DNA of 64,000 nucleotides from Collinsella sp. OM04-5 (GTDB lineage Bacteria; Actinomycetota; Coriobacteriia; Coriobacteriales; Coriobacteriaceae): the NCBI RefSeq assembly GCF_003439125.1, contig NZ_QSUU01000009.1:1-64000 (forward strand), written 5' to 3'. The first letter of the stretch is position 1. Every line of letters starts with the position of its first letter. Positions 8,503 through 16,479 of the stretch are shown one piece after another. The notes below the pieces were generated by a model. It was not told the DNA's origin. It saw only the letters and a list, made by a program, of their open reading frames with translations, and did no database searches. The translations under genes were made by a program, and so were the position numbers.

Positions 8503-9741
8503 CTATGCGGCGGGCAGCCCGATGGTGAATATCGTGTGTTCGGGCGTCGATTCACATGCAACGGTACCGCCGTGTGCCGCGATGATCTCCTTGGCAATAG
8601 CAAGGCCCAAACCGGCACCACCGCGATTGGTCGCACGCGCCGCATCCAGGCGATAGAACTTCTCAAAGATCACCTTGAGCTTAGCCGCAGGGATAGGATC
8701 GCCCTGATTGATAAAGCGCACGCGCACGCCGCCATCGTCTTGGCGCCTGGCCTCAATCGTGATAGTCGAACCCTCATAGCTATAGGCGACGGCGTTTTTC
8801 ATGATGTTGTTGAACACGCGGGCCATCTTGTCGCCATCCACGAGCACCGTCAGGTCCTCGCGAATATCAACTTGGGCTTCCTTATGCTGCTCGTTGAGGA
8901 TGGGATAGAACTCGTCAGCCACCTGAGCCAGCAGCAACCCCAGATCAACATAGCCGCGCGTGAGCACGATATCGTGGAAGTCAAAGCGCGTGATATCGAA
9001 GAACTCTTCGATGAGCGCATCGAGCCGGTGCGCCTTGTCGAGCGCCACGCCCGTAAAACGCGTGCGCTGCTCAAGCGGCAAATCGGGGGCCTCCTGCAAG
9101 AGCGAAAGGTAGCCCACCACGCTGGCGAGCGGCGTGCGCAGGTCGTGCGCCAGGTACGTCACCAGGTCATCTTTGCGGTGGGATTCGTCACGCAGGGCTT
9201 GTTGAACCCTACGCTCGCAATCGCGCGCCCGGTTGAGCGCGCCCTCGACCTCGAGGAAGTCGCCGTCAATGTTGTCCCATGTGTCGGGGTTATCGATCAG
9301 ACGGTCCTGAATGCGGGCGGCAATCACGCGGTCGGCGTGCAGCTCGCCCTGCTCGTAACCCTGGTAGTACAGGGCGCGTCCGCAGAAGAACAGGACGCAC
9401 ACGGCAAGCGCCAGCACAAATCCAAGCATGTTGAACACAAAGCCGGCGTCAAAGAATACGGGCTCGCCAATACCGCCAAGCGCCATGGACCCGATCGCCA
9501 ACGTAATTGTCCACGCGGCGCCGCCGATCACCACACAGCGGCGAACGATTTCGAATCGATCAATCAGCAAAAAGCCAATGAGTAGAACTGCCAGGATGCC
9601 AACGATATTGTCAATGCCGATGAGCAGCAGACTCAGCAAAAAGAGCAGCACCGTCGCTAACGCACGGTTGTCAACGACCGCCCTTACGTATTCAAAGAGT
9701 CGATCGGGTACCTCGAATGCCCGCCTATCGTCTTTTGTCAT
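8503..9741 (-). CDS. VanS-like membrane sensor histidine kinase
   Basis: Histidine kinase of 412 residues. The N-terminal region (about 27-125) is very hydrophobic, probably four transmembrane segments with little extracellular sequence, so it is likely an intramembrane-sensing type. The His box is YLAHDLRTPLASVVGYLSLL, closely like VanS. The ATPase domain has NNIMKNAVAYS, FEKFYRLDAARATNRGG and GLGLAIAKEI. GGGGAG lies 5 bases before the ATG. It follows the VanR-like gene by 25 bases. No vanHAX ligase genes are nearby, so it is probably a cell-wall stress sensor rather than a resistance determinant. Confidence 0.85.
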   Translation of the reverse strand: MTKDDRRAFEVPDRLFEYVRAVVDNRALATVLLFLLSLLLIGIDNIVGILAVLLIGFLLIDRFEIVRRCVVIGGAAWTITLAIGSMALGGIGEPVFFDAGFVFNMLGFVLALAVCVLFFCGRALYYQGYEQGELHADRVIAARIQDRLIDNPDTWDNIDGDFLEVEGALNRARDCERRVQQALRDESHRKDDLVTYLAHDLRTPLASVVGYLSLLQEAPDLPLEQRTRFTGVALDKAHRLDALIEEFFDITRFDFHDIVLTRGYVDLGLLLAQVADEFYPILNEQHKEAQVDIREDLTVLVDGDKMARVFNNIMKNAVAYSYEGSTITIEARRQDDGGVRVRFINQGDPIPAAKLKVIFEKFYRLDAARATNRGGAGLGLAIAKEIIAAHGGTVACESTPEHTIFTIGLPAA

Positions 9742-9766
9742 ATCTACTCCCCCACCATCAAAGGCG

Positions 9767-10462
9767 TTATTCGATTATGTAGCCGACGCCCCAGACGTTT
9801 TTGATAAAGCGCGGCTTCTGGGCATCGTCGCCGATCTTTTCGCGCAGATGGCGAATGTGCACCATAACCGTATTGTTGGAGCCGGGCATAAAGTCCTCGT
9901 TCCACACCGCGCGGAACAGGTCCTCCACGGGCACCACGCTACCACGATGCTCGACCAGATACAGCAAGATGGAATACTCGATGGGCGTAAGGCGCACCGG
10001 CGCACCGTCCACCGTCACAGAGCGGGCGTCGCGGTTGATCTCGAGGCCGTCGAGCTGGATGATCGGCGACTCGGCCGCCTGTGCGCGGCTGCCGTAGCTG
10101 GTATAACGACGAAGCTGAGCATGAACGCGTGCAATGAGCTCCAGCGGACGGAACGGCTTGACCACATAATCGTCTGCGCCAAGCGAAAGGCCCTCGATCT
10201 TGTCTTGCTGGGCATCGCGCGCCGTCAGCATGATCACGGGATAGGTATGGCTGGAACGGATCGTACGCAACAGCTCAAAGCCATCGATATCGGGCAGCAT
10301 GACATCCAGCAGCGCCAGATCGAACTCTTGCTCCAAGATTGCCTTGGCAGCATCGGCCCCGCTATAGGCGACCTGTACGTCAAAGCCTTCTTTTGTAAGG
10401 TAGATGCCAACTAGGTCGGCGATGGCCTTCTCGTCATCAACTACCAAAATGTGCTCGTTCAT
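9767..10462 (-). CDS. VanR-like OmpR-family response regulator
   Basis: 231 residues. The receiver domain shows VVDDEKAIADLVGIYL, the phospho-acceptor LLDVMLPDIDG, MLTARD, and GADDYVVKPFRPLELIARV, whose long shared run is characteristic of VanR. The winged-helix domain has LTPIEYSILLYLV and VWGVGYIIE. AGAGGAGC lies 4 bases before the ATG. It is divergent from the D-Ala-D-Ala carboxypeptidase gene across a short intergenic region, so that peptidoglycan-trimming enzyme is a likely target (inference). Confidence 0.87.
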   Translation of the reverse strand: MNEHILVVDDEKAIADLVGIYLTKEGFDVQVAYSGADAAKAILEQEFDLALLDVMLPDIDGFELLRTIRSSHTYPVIMLTARDAQQDKIEGLSLGADDYVVKPFRPLELIARVHAQLRRYTSYGSRAQAAESPIIQLDGLEINRDARSVTVDGAPVRLTPIEYSILLYLVEHRGSVVPVEDLFRAVWNEDFMPGSNNTVMVHIRHLREKIGDDAQKPRFIKNVWGVGYIIE

Positions 10463-10659
10463 GCGTGCTCCTCTCGCGCTCCATTATGCCCGAGGGGGCG
10501 CATGCCACACACAACAAGCGTGGGTGATTAAGTCGGCCTTAAGCACCCTTGTGCCCGTTCGGGCGCGGATGTGGGCCACGCACGCACGCGATGATTGCCG
10601 ACACCGGCAAACGATATACTCTAGTTCCAGAAGAGACCATCCCGTCGAAAGCGAAATCT

Positions 10660-12000
10660 GTGAAGTCCCTCACCTCTTTTGCAAAGCGCTCAGCCCAGCT
10701 TGCCGCCGGCTTTGTCTGCGCTATCGCCCTTGCCGCTGGCGTGCCCACCGTCGCCGGCGCCCAAGTGCTCACGACCGACAATGTCTGCGGCAAAACCGCC
10801 GATGCGCGCGGCATCACGGCCGATAATCTGCCCGATATCGATGCGACCAATGCGCTCGTCATGGGCAAAGACGGCACCGTCTACTACGGGCGCGGCGCCG
10901 ATGAGCAGGTCAAAATCGCCTCGATCACCAAGGTCATGACCGCAATCCTAACCGTCGAGAATTGCAAGATGGACGAGAAGGTCACGGTGAGCAACGCCGC
11001 AGCCACCGTGGGTAATTCGACCGCCGGCTTGCTCGAAGGTGACGAGCTTACCGTGGAGCAGGCACTGCGCGGCCTGATGATTCCCTCGGGCAACGACGCC
11101 GCCATCGTGCTCGCCGAATATGTGGGCAAGAAGATCGACCCTAAGACCAAAGACGCCGAGGCAACCTTTGTGAAGGCCATGAACGAGCGCGCTAAGAAGC
11201 TCGGCTGCACCGGTACGCTTTTTGAAAACCCGCATGGTCTGGACTTTGATGAGTGGGCTGGCGATATGCACTCAACCGCACACGACGTAGCGCTGATGAT
11301 GCAGGAGGCCATGAAAAACGACACGATCCGCGAGGTCGTAGCGAGCGAGGATTCCTGGATCGAGGTCACGGGCGCCGACGGCACCGACCATTCGCATTCC
11401 ATGGACACGCATAACTATTTGCTGGGCCAAGATGGCAACATCGGTGGCAAGACCGGCACCACCGACGACGCGGGCTATTGCTTTACGAGCGCCTACAACC
11501 GCGACGGCGACGAGATCTACACCGTCGTTTTGAACTCCACCACCACCGACCAGCGCTTTACCGATACCGCAACCCTTGCCAATTGGTACTACGGTCACAA
11601 GGTGACGGTCGCAATCGCCAACACACAGGAAAAGACCGCCAACGGCAACCCGCTTATGGCGCGCATTGGCCAAACCGACTGGACGGATAAGACGATCGAC
11701 GCCACACTCGCCGATCCTACGGCGCAAGCGACCGTGTTTTCCCTTGCCGGCGAGGTGACCGAAAAGGTTAGCTACGACGATCTTTCGGGCACGGTGCATG
11801 TGGGCGACAAGGTGGGCAGCGTCACGCTCAAGCAGGACGGCACCAAGATCGCCGTCATGGACCTAGTTGCCGACGAGGAAGGCGCAGGGCCGAATCCCAT
11901 TGAATGGCTACTCGTGAAGCTCGATCGCTTGGGCCGTCGCATCGACAACCGCCCACTCACGGCAGAAAGCGAGACCGTCGCCAAGGCGCCCGAGGTGTAG
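10660..12000 (+). CDS. Secreted D-alanyl-D-alanine carboxypeptidase (PBP5/S11 family)
   Basis: Removes the terminal D-Ala from peptidoglycan stem peptides outside the membrane. The three serine-peptidase motifs are present in order: SITK (SxxK), SGN and KTG (GGKTGTTDDAGYCF). The GTG start at 10660 puts a standard signal peptide first (basic KSLTSFAKRS, hydrophobic core, then AGA before the mature enzyme). A longer frame to 10549 has no good ribosome site, and a TATACT box at 10615-10620 would place the transcript start inside it. The C-terminal domain ends in an amphipathic, Arg-rich segment suited to membrane association. Divergent from the VanRS-like pair. Confidence 0.88.
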   Translation: MKSLTSFAKRSAQLAAGFVCAIALAAGVPTVAGAQVLTTDNVCGKTADARGITADNLPDIDATNALVMGKDGTVYYGRGADEQVKIASITKVMTAILTVENCKMDEKVTVSNAAATVGNSTAGLLEGDELTVEQALRGLMIPSGNDAAIVLAEYVGKKIDPKTKDAEATFVKAMNERAKKLGCTGTLFENPHGLDFDEWAGDMHSTAHDVALMMQEAMKNDTIREVVASEDSWIEVTGADGTDHSHSMDTHNYLLGQDGNIGGKTGTTDDAGYCFTSAYNRDGDEIYTVVLNSTTTDQRFTDTATLANWYYGHKVTVAIANTQEKTANGNPLMARIGQTDWTDKTIDATLADPTAQATVFSLAGEVTEKVSYDDLSGTVHVGDKVGSVTLKQDGTKIAVMDLVADEEGAGPNPIEWLLVKLDRLGRRIDNRPLTAESETVAKAPEV

Positions 12001-12028
12001 GGCGCAAGAATAATAAGTCCACTGAAAG

Positions 12029-12057
12029 GAGGCGTCCGAAAGGATGCCTCTTTTTTT
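12029..12057 (+). terminator. Terminator of the carboxypeptidase gene
   Basis: GAGGC-G-TCC, a GAAA loop, then GGA-T-GCCTC and seven T residues, 28 bases after the stop codon. Confidence 0.85.
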
Positions 12058-12059
12058 GA

Positions 12060-12075
12060 GGGTTCGAATCCCCAG
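12060..12075 (+). repeat. Inverted copy of the tRNA-Ser T-arm
   Basis: GGGTTCGAATCCCCAG on the plus strand is identical to the T-arm of the minus-strand tRNA-Ser that begins about 60 bases further right (T-arm at 12142-12160). It lies just beyond that tRNA's terminator and no tRNA body is attached to it. The same arrangement is seen at the tRNA-Arg, tRNA-Leu and tRNA-Phe loci. Confidence 0.75.
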
Positions 12076-12090
12076 CCTCCTTTCTCCGCA

Positions 12091-12119
12091 CAAAAAAGGG
12101 CCCCAAATGGGACCCTTCT
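12091..12119 (-). terminator. Terminator of tRNA-Ser
   Basis: On the minus strand AAGGGTCCC-ATTT-GGGGCCCTT followed by six T residues, 13 bases after the CCA end of tRNA-Ser. Confidence 0.8.
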
Positions 12120-12131
12120 TTCAAGTCATAC

Positions 12132-12222
12132 TGGCGGAGAGCTGGGGATTCGAACCCCAGATGCCCTTTTGGGGCATACTCGCTTAGCAGGCGAGCACCT
12201 TCGGCCTCTCGGTCAGCTCTCC
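12132..12222 (-). tRNA. tRNA-Ser(GCT)
   Basis: Seven-base acceptor GGAGAGC pairs with GCTCTCC, discriminator G, CCA encoded. Anticodon loop CTGCTAA gives anticodon GCT, reading AGC and AGT. The long variable arm (TGCCCC-AAAA-GGGCA) is typical of type II tRNA-Ser. T-arm CTGGG-GTTCGAAT-CCCAG. Confidence 0.97.
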
Positions 12223-12236
12223 GTAACAGCCGTTCT

Positions 12237-12265
12237 ATAGTAACCAAACAGTCGAAGTTGGGCAA
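12237..12265 (-). promoter_or_regulatory. Promoter of tRNA-Ser
   Basis: On the minus strand TTGCCC (12265-12260), a 17-base spacer, then TACTAT (12242-12237), about 15 bases before the tRNA 5' end. Confidence 0.7.
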
Positions 12266-12316
12266 GAGGGAATTTTCTAATTGCCCGGCGGCCTTTCCTC
12301 CTTGCAGTTTTCGCCC

Positions 12317-14758
12317 CTACCCCAGCGAGCGGTTGAGGGAGCCGAGCTCGTCGTTGCCCATGGTACGCCACATTTGGAAGATGCAACCGCGCGCCAGGAA
12401 AAAGAAGCCGTTATCGACCAGCTGCACGGCGGCATCCGCAAGCTGGTTGGCCACCGCGGGCACGGGCGGCAATTCGAGTCCAGCCCTGCGGATGGTCTCG
12501 ACCGCTTCCTCGAACGTCGGAGGCTCGCTGACACCCATCTCGTTCATAAGGCCCTGCATTTCTTCCAGCGCGCTGCTGCCCGACTCCTCGCCGCGCGGCA
12601 CCAGACGGTAACAAGCCAGCGCCAGGTCGAGCTGATCGCAATTCCAATAGGCAAACGCCAAGCGATAGAACAGGTAGCCGATTGCAGAACGATCGCTGGC
12701 AATACGTAGGCCGTGGCGCGCCACCTCGATAATCTCGTCAAAGCGCTCCAGACGCGCGAGCACGTTGATGAGCGCAAAGTGCGACTGCATGGACGAGCGC
12801 GCCAGATCGTAAAGATGGCGCACCTCGGGCAGTGCTTGTTCAAAGTCCTCTTGCTCGGCGTAAAAACTGCAGATCTCGTGCTGGGCAAAGTACAGCGCAT
12901 CGGGCGCACGAAGGATTCGCACAGAGCGGTCTTCTTCCAACACCGGTAGCACCATGCGCACCAGCTGGTTATCGCAAAACTGCGTTTGAACCGGACCTGT
13001 CGCCAAAAGCTCGGCGACGGCGCACTTAGCCTCCAACTCCTCGACAAGACGGGAAAAGCCTTCAAAAGCACCTGTACGGTCGACTTTTGCCTGCTCGCGC
13101 AATTCAACAACACGGGCCACGTATGGGTCGTCGTCCTCTTCCATGACCTCCAACTCGTCAGCCGTATCGGCAAGCAGCAGATCGCGCAGCGCCGGCGGCA
13201 GCGTGCGATGGTCATCACGCGGACGAGCATGAACCTCCGCAGGCTCAATCGTCTCCGGAGCGGTTGACTCATACGCCTCAAGTACACGCTTGCACGGCAT
13301 ATCGTCCATGTCCATGCTCTCAAGATCCTTGACGACAGGCACGCAATCGGCCAGATAGGCCGCGCGCCCAAAGAAATACGTTGCGACAACGCGCTCGCCC
13401 TGCTCACTGCCGGGAGCAGCAATCTGCACATAGCAGCGCGTGATGCAGGTGCCCGCGGCAAAACACGCTGCTGCAAGCGTGAGTGCCACGCGCGCATCGT
13501 GCTCCGCGGCCCAGATCGCACGCGCGTCCTCGTCCAACTCGCGCCAGGCGTCATCTTGAGCGTCGTATTCACGTTGCGGCATGGCATCAACGACAGACTG
13601 CCCAAACCGAACGAGCATGATCCCCTCGGCAACGTTTGCCCGATAGGTATAGTCGAGCCGCGTGACCACGTTAAGTGCCTCGACAATACGCGCGAAGCGG
13701 GTACGCACATCCCACTCACCGCCCGGCTGGCAAGCCACCGTACCCGGTTTGCCCCACGGGTTATCGCTCGAGGCCGTATCGAGCAGTCGGGGAACATCGT
13801 TGGTCGTCTTGGCGATATGCCACGCATCAAAGAGCGCGCAGCCCTCAAGGCTCGGCGAGGATGCCGCAGGGACCAATCCGGCCCCGATGTGCTCAAGGAT
13901 GCCGGAGAGACGGTTAAGACGGCACTCGATGGCAAGCAGCATGTCAATCTCGTCCTGGTCCAGCAGGCTGCGATCAAAATTGAGATAGAAAAGCTTTGAG
14001 CGATCGATGCGAGCCAGGCTCATCTCGGACTTAGCGGCGATGGTGCGCAAGCGGGGCAAGTCAATTTCACTCATAAGGGCGGCGGCATAGCGCTCGATAC
14101 CGCTCGGATTCTCGGCATGGTCAACGCGGTAGAGCAGCGTCTCGATAGCGTCAGGGAGCGGTGCCGTGTTAAAGCCCAAAAACACCTCGACCGGCTCGGG
14201 CAACTTTACGAGCTTGATCTTGTCGACAACGTTTTGCATACCCTCGTCGAGTCCGTCGGCGTCCGCCGTGCTCGCAATGGTATTTTCGGAGTCAGCGAAT
14301 ATCACGTAGCGCAGGAACATCGATGCCATGAACTCACCGTAAGGAAGGGAGCGGGTCGAATTCCATGTCTCGTGATCGGACTGTTCGCGCATGGGGCCTT
14401 CGGGAGAGCCGACGGTTCGCGCGCACGCGCGCATCGTGCCGTTTGCTCCCCTCACCATAATCTCACCAATACCGGAGTCCGACTCGTCAAGGACCAGTTC
14501 CATGTCGGGATCGTTGGGCAGCGGAGCCTCGCTAACGGGGCGGTCCACCTTGTACACCTCACCCGAAACGCTTACGTAGCCCAAAAGCGACACATGGCTT
14601 TTGCCAACGAATTCGACGACATAACAAGATTCATGCTGATCCTCGCCAAAGAGTTTCCAGACCACGCCATATGAGCGTCCCGCAGGCTGCTCGGACATCG
14701 CCGGAAAGCGCTTCTTGGGATCGAGAAACCTGAGCTTGTATGTCGGACGCTCTGCCAC
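12317..14758 (-). CDS. Large protein of unknown function with TPR-like C-terminus
   Basis: 813 residues, not recognised. There is no signal peptide and no clear transmembrane segment, so it is probably cytoplasmic, and it is strongly acidic. The N-terminal 120 residues look like a beta-rich domain. Residues about 640-770 (FYAEQEDFEQALPEVRHLY, ALINVLARLERFDEIIEVA, LAFAYWNCDQLDLALACYRL) have the helix-turn-helix spacing of tetratricopeptide repeats, suggesting protein binding. The start is GTG with GGTGAT upstream. It stands alone on its strand between tRNA-Arg and tRNA-Ser. Confidence 0.75.
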   Translation of the reverse strand: MAERPTYKLRFLDPKKRFPAMSEQPAGRSYGVVWKLFGEDQHESCYVVEFVGKSHVSLLGYVSVSGEVYKVDRPVSEAPLPNDPDMELVLDESDSGIGEIMVRGANGTMRACARTVGSPEGPMREQSDHETWNSTRSLPYGEFMASMFLRYVIFADSENTIASTADADGLDEGMQNVVDKIKLVKLPEPVEVFLGFNTAPLPDAIETLLYRVDHAENPSGIERYAAALMSEIDLPRLRTIAAKSEMSLARIDRSKLFYLNFDRSLLDQDEIDMLLAIECRLNRLSGILEHIGAGLVPAASSPSLEGCALFDAWHIAKTTNDVPRLLDTASSDNPWGKPGTVACQPGGEWDVRTRFARIVEALNVVTRLDYTYRANVAEGIMLVRFGQSVVDAMPQREYDAQDDAWRELDEDARAIWAAEHDARVALTLAAACFAAGTCITRCYVQIAAPGSEQGERVVATYFFGRAAYLADCVPVVKDLESMDMDDMPCKRVLEAYESTAPETIEPAEVHARPRDDHRTLPPALRDLLLADTADELEVMEEDDDPYVARVVELREQAKVDRTGAFEGFSRLVEELEAKCAVAELLATGPVQTQFCDNQLVRMVLPVLEEDRSVRILRAPDALYFAQHEICSFYAEQEDFEQALPEVRHLYDLARSSMQSHFALINVLARLERFDEIIEVARHGLRIASDRSAIGYLFYRLAFAYWNCDQLDLALACYRLVPRGEESGSSALEEMQGLMNEMGVSEPPTFEEAVETIRRAGLELPPVPAVANQLADAAVQLVDNGFFFLARGCIFQMWRTMGNDELGSLNRSLG

Positions 14759-14878
14759 GAAATATCACCCTGATCGGTCGCTTGAGAAGGAGCGGTCGCG
14801 AATAAGTCGCGACATCTACTCGGAATCTTACACGAGTCGACAGGAAATCGTCCCTTTGGACGAAAGCACTCAAGCTGG

Positions 14879-15130
14879 CGTAAAAGAAAAGCCCCCGTTG
14901 CCGGGAGCTTTAATCTCAAATGGTGCGGCGTATAGGATTCCGCGCATCCGCTGCGCGGATCCGCACCGGCTTCGCCCGCCTGCCGGCGTGCTCGCCCGCG
15001 GGCTAAAAACGCTCCGCGTTTTCTTTACGCCCGCGCCTCGACCGAGGTTCGAATCAATGCGGTGTTTACGTAAAAGAAAAGCCCCCGTTGCCGGGAGCTT
15101 TAATCTCAAATGGTGCGGCGTATAGGATTC
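14879..15130 (-). repeat. tRNA-Arg 3'-half duplication with structured insert, copy A
   Basis: The segment 14879-14940 (terminator plus tRNA-Arg 3' half, up to the T-loop GGATTC) is repeated identically at 15069-15130, where it continues into an intact tRNA-Arg. The 128-bp insert between them (14941-15068) holds hairpins ATCCGC-TGC-GCGGAT (14946-14960) and AAAACGC-TCC-GCGTTTT (15006-15022). It ends with AGGTTCGAATC (15045-15055), an inverted copy of the tRNA-Arg T-loop. The layout resembles a tiny element inserted at a tRNA 3' end with a long target duplication, but no integrase or transposase is present. Origin unknown. Confidence 0.8.
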
Positions 15131-15187
15131 GAACCTATGACGTTCTGATTCGTAGTCAGACCCTCTATCCAGCTGAGGTAACGCCGC
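15111..15187 (-). tRNA. tRNA-Arg(ACG), copy 1
   Basis: Acceptor GCGGCGT pairs perfectly with ACGCCGC; CCA encoded. Anticodon loop CTACGAA gives anticodon ACG. Its 3' half is part of the 62-bp direct repeat described at 14879-15130. A hairpin-plus-T terminator (AGCTCCC-GGCAAC-GGGGGCT, then TTTTCTTTT) follows on the minus strand. Confidence 0.97.
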
Positions 15188-15199
15188 AACTTGTTGATT

Positions 15200-15228
15200 A
15201 TTATGCACAGGGACTGAATAATGGTCAA
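15200..15228 (-). promoter_or_regulatory. Promoter of tRNA-Arg copy 1
   Basis: On the minus strand TTGACC (15228-15223), a 17-base spacer, then CATAAT (15205-15200). Confidence 0.75.
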
Positions 15229-15345
15229 GCATTTTTTCAAAAAAAGTTATCGAATTTGATTTTTAATCATTTGGAGGGCTTGGCGCGATCTTCGACGCAT
15301 CGCGATATAAGAAAAGCCCCCGTCGCCGGGAGCTTTAAAGTCAAT

Positions 15346-15422
15346 TGGTGCGGCGTATAGGATTCGAACCTATGACGTTCTGATTCGTAGTCAGACCCTC
15401 TATCCAGCTGAGGTAACGCCGC
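15346..15422 (-). tRNA. tRNA-Arg(ACG), copy 2
   Basis: Same sequence as copy 1 over the mature tRNA, with encoded CCA. A terminator (AGCTCCC-GGCGAC-GGGGGCT plus T-run) follows. Unlike copies 1 and 3 it has no duplicated 3' half and no inverted T-loop downstream, so it shows the unaltered arrangement. Confidence 0.97.
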
Positions 15423-15434
15423 AACGCACGGATT

Positions 15435-15463
15435 ATTATGCACGCGAGCCCCCGATGGGTCAA
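15435..15463 (-). promoter_or_regulatory. Promoter of tRNA-Arg copy 2
   Basis: On the minus strand TTGACC (15463-15458), a 17-base spacer, then CATAAT (15440-15435); the same boxes as copy 1. Confidence 0.75.
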
Positions 15464-15509
15464 GCGACAATTAGAAAAAATTTTACGGAGTGATAATTAA
15501 GTTGTTCGT

Positions 15510-15797
15510 GCCTCGACCGAGGTTCGAATCCATGCGGTGTTGCCATAAAAGAAAAGCCCCCGTTGCCGGAGGCTTTAAAGTTCAGTTGGTGCGGCGTATA
15601 GGATTCCGCGCATCCGCTCCGCGGATCCGCGCCGGCTTCGCCCGCCTGCCGGCGTGCTCGCCCGCTCGCTACGGACGCTCCGCGTCCGCTTCACGCTCGC
15701 GCCTCGACCGAGGTTCGAATCCATGCGGTGGCGGCATAAAAGAAAAGCCCCCGTTGCCGGAGGCTTTCAATTTCAATTGGTGCGGCGTATAGGATTC
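15510..15797 (-). repeat. tRNA-Arg 3'-half duplication with structured insert, copy B
   Basis: Near-identical direct repeats 15544-15606 and 15735-15797 (terminator plus tRNA 3' half) flank a 128-bp insert (15607-15734). Here the repeat extends further left: the inverted T-loop segment with GAGGTTCGAATCCATGCGG occurs both at about 15519 and inside the insert. Compared with copy A the second hairpin changes from AAAACGC/GCGTTTT to CGGACGC/GCGTCCG, so the stem is kept by compensating changes. That argues that the folded form matters. Confidence 0.8.
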
Positions 15798-15854
15798 GAA
15801 CCTATGACGTTCTGATTCGTAGTCAGACCCTCTATCCAGCTGAGGTAACGCCGC
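15778..15854 (-). tRNA. tRNA-Arg(ACG), copy 3
   Basis: Identical in mature sequence to copies 1 and 2, anticodon ACG, CCA encoded, acceptor fully paired. Its 3' half and terminator are duplicated downstream (see 15510-15797). Confidence 0.97.
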
Positions 15855-15865
15855 AGCGCAAAACA

Positions 15866-15895
15866 TATAAAACCACTTTAGCTTATTGGAGTCAA
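15866..15895 (-). promoter_or_regulatory. Promoter of tRNA-Arg copy 3
   Basis: On the minus strand TTGACT (15895-15890), an 18-base spacer, then TTTATA (15871-15866), about 12 bases before the tRNA. Confidence 0.75.
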
Positions 15896-15930
15896 GCACA
15901 ATCTCAAACTTTTTTTGGAACGCAGTTTTG

Positions 15931-16308
15931 TCATGCTGCTCCGCATATACCGTCGTTCCCCGTACGATCGATTGGCTTTTCGATCACGTCAAACTTAGCA
16001 TCAAGTTCCCTGAGGAGCGATCTCACCCGCTGGGCACAATCATAATCGGCAAACGAGATACTCAACATGCGAGCAACCTGGTTAGATGTCCGGACCCCAT
16101 AGAAATGCTCCAGGGCCACAAGCCCCTCGTGCGCCACAAACGTCTCAACCACATGCGGCGACTCCTCGTAGCACCATTGGGTCAACGGACCCTCGCTCGT
16201 CTGTCGAACCACCAGGCCACCCATGCCAGACGGCTCACACGTCACAAGCAGGTACTCCCCGCCCTCGTCGCTCTCAAACAAAACCACCCGATCATCAAAC
16301 AGCTCCAT
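15931..16308 (-). CDS. Hypothetical acidic protein
   Basis: 125 residues, not recognised. Supported as a gene by AAAGGGG 5 bases before the ATG and by its codon use. It appears to be a compact alpha/beta protein with no signal or membrane segment. The stretch SNQVARMLSISFADYDCAQRV could be a helical recognition segment, but no named domain is evident. Stands alone between serS and tRNA-Arg. Confidence 0.6.
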   Translation of the reverse strand: MELFDDRVVLFESDEGGEYLLVTCEPSGMGGLVVRQTSEGPLTQWCYEESPHVVETFVAHEGLVALEHFYGVRTSNQVARMLSISFADYDCAQRVRSLLRELDAKFDVIEKPIDRTGNDGICGAA

Positions 16309-16427
16309 CGCGTCCCCTTTCTCTCGCTCTTATTTAGCAAAAGCATAGCAGGTAGATGGCTGTATACAGAACAGTTGTTCGTGTGTTTTCTATTGAGCTG
16401 TCCGCACAGCATGGTATGGCCGCACAC

Positions 16428-16456
16428 AAAAAGGGCACCCCAAAAAGGAGTGCCCT
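16428..16456 (-). terminator. Terminator of serS
   Basis: On the minus strand GGGCACTCC-TTTTT-GGGGTGCCC followed by five T residues, 24 bases after the serS stop. Confidence 0.88.
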
Positions 16457-16479
16457 AGCAAATCGCTTATGCAGCCAAT

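Noticed and set aside
10549..10659. Upstream extension of the carboxypeptidase gene
   Set aside because: It would place 37 extra residues before a normal signal peptide and overlap the likely promoter.
8503..12000. Glycopeptide resistance cluster
   Set aside because: VanRS-like regulators and a carboxypeptidase are present but no VanA/B-type ligase, VanH or VanX.
15088..15360. Short plus-strand frames through the tRNA-Arg repeats
   Set aside because: They read through tRNA genes and terminators and contain no protein-like sequence.
14879..15854. CRISPR array
   Set aside because: The repeats are tRNA genes and terminator copies, too few and too unequal in spacing; no cas genes.
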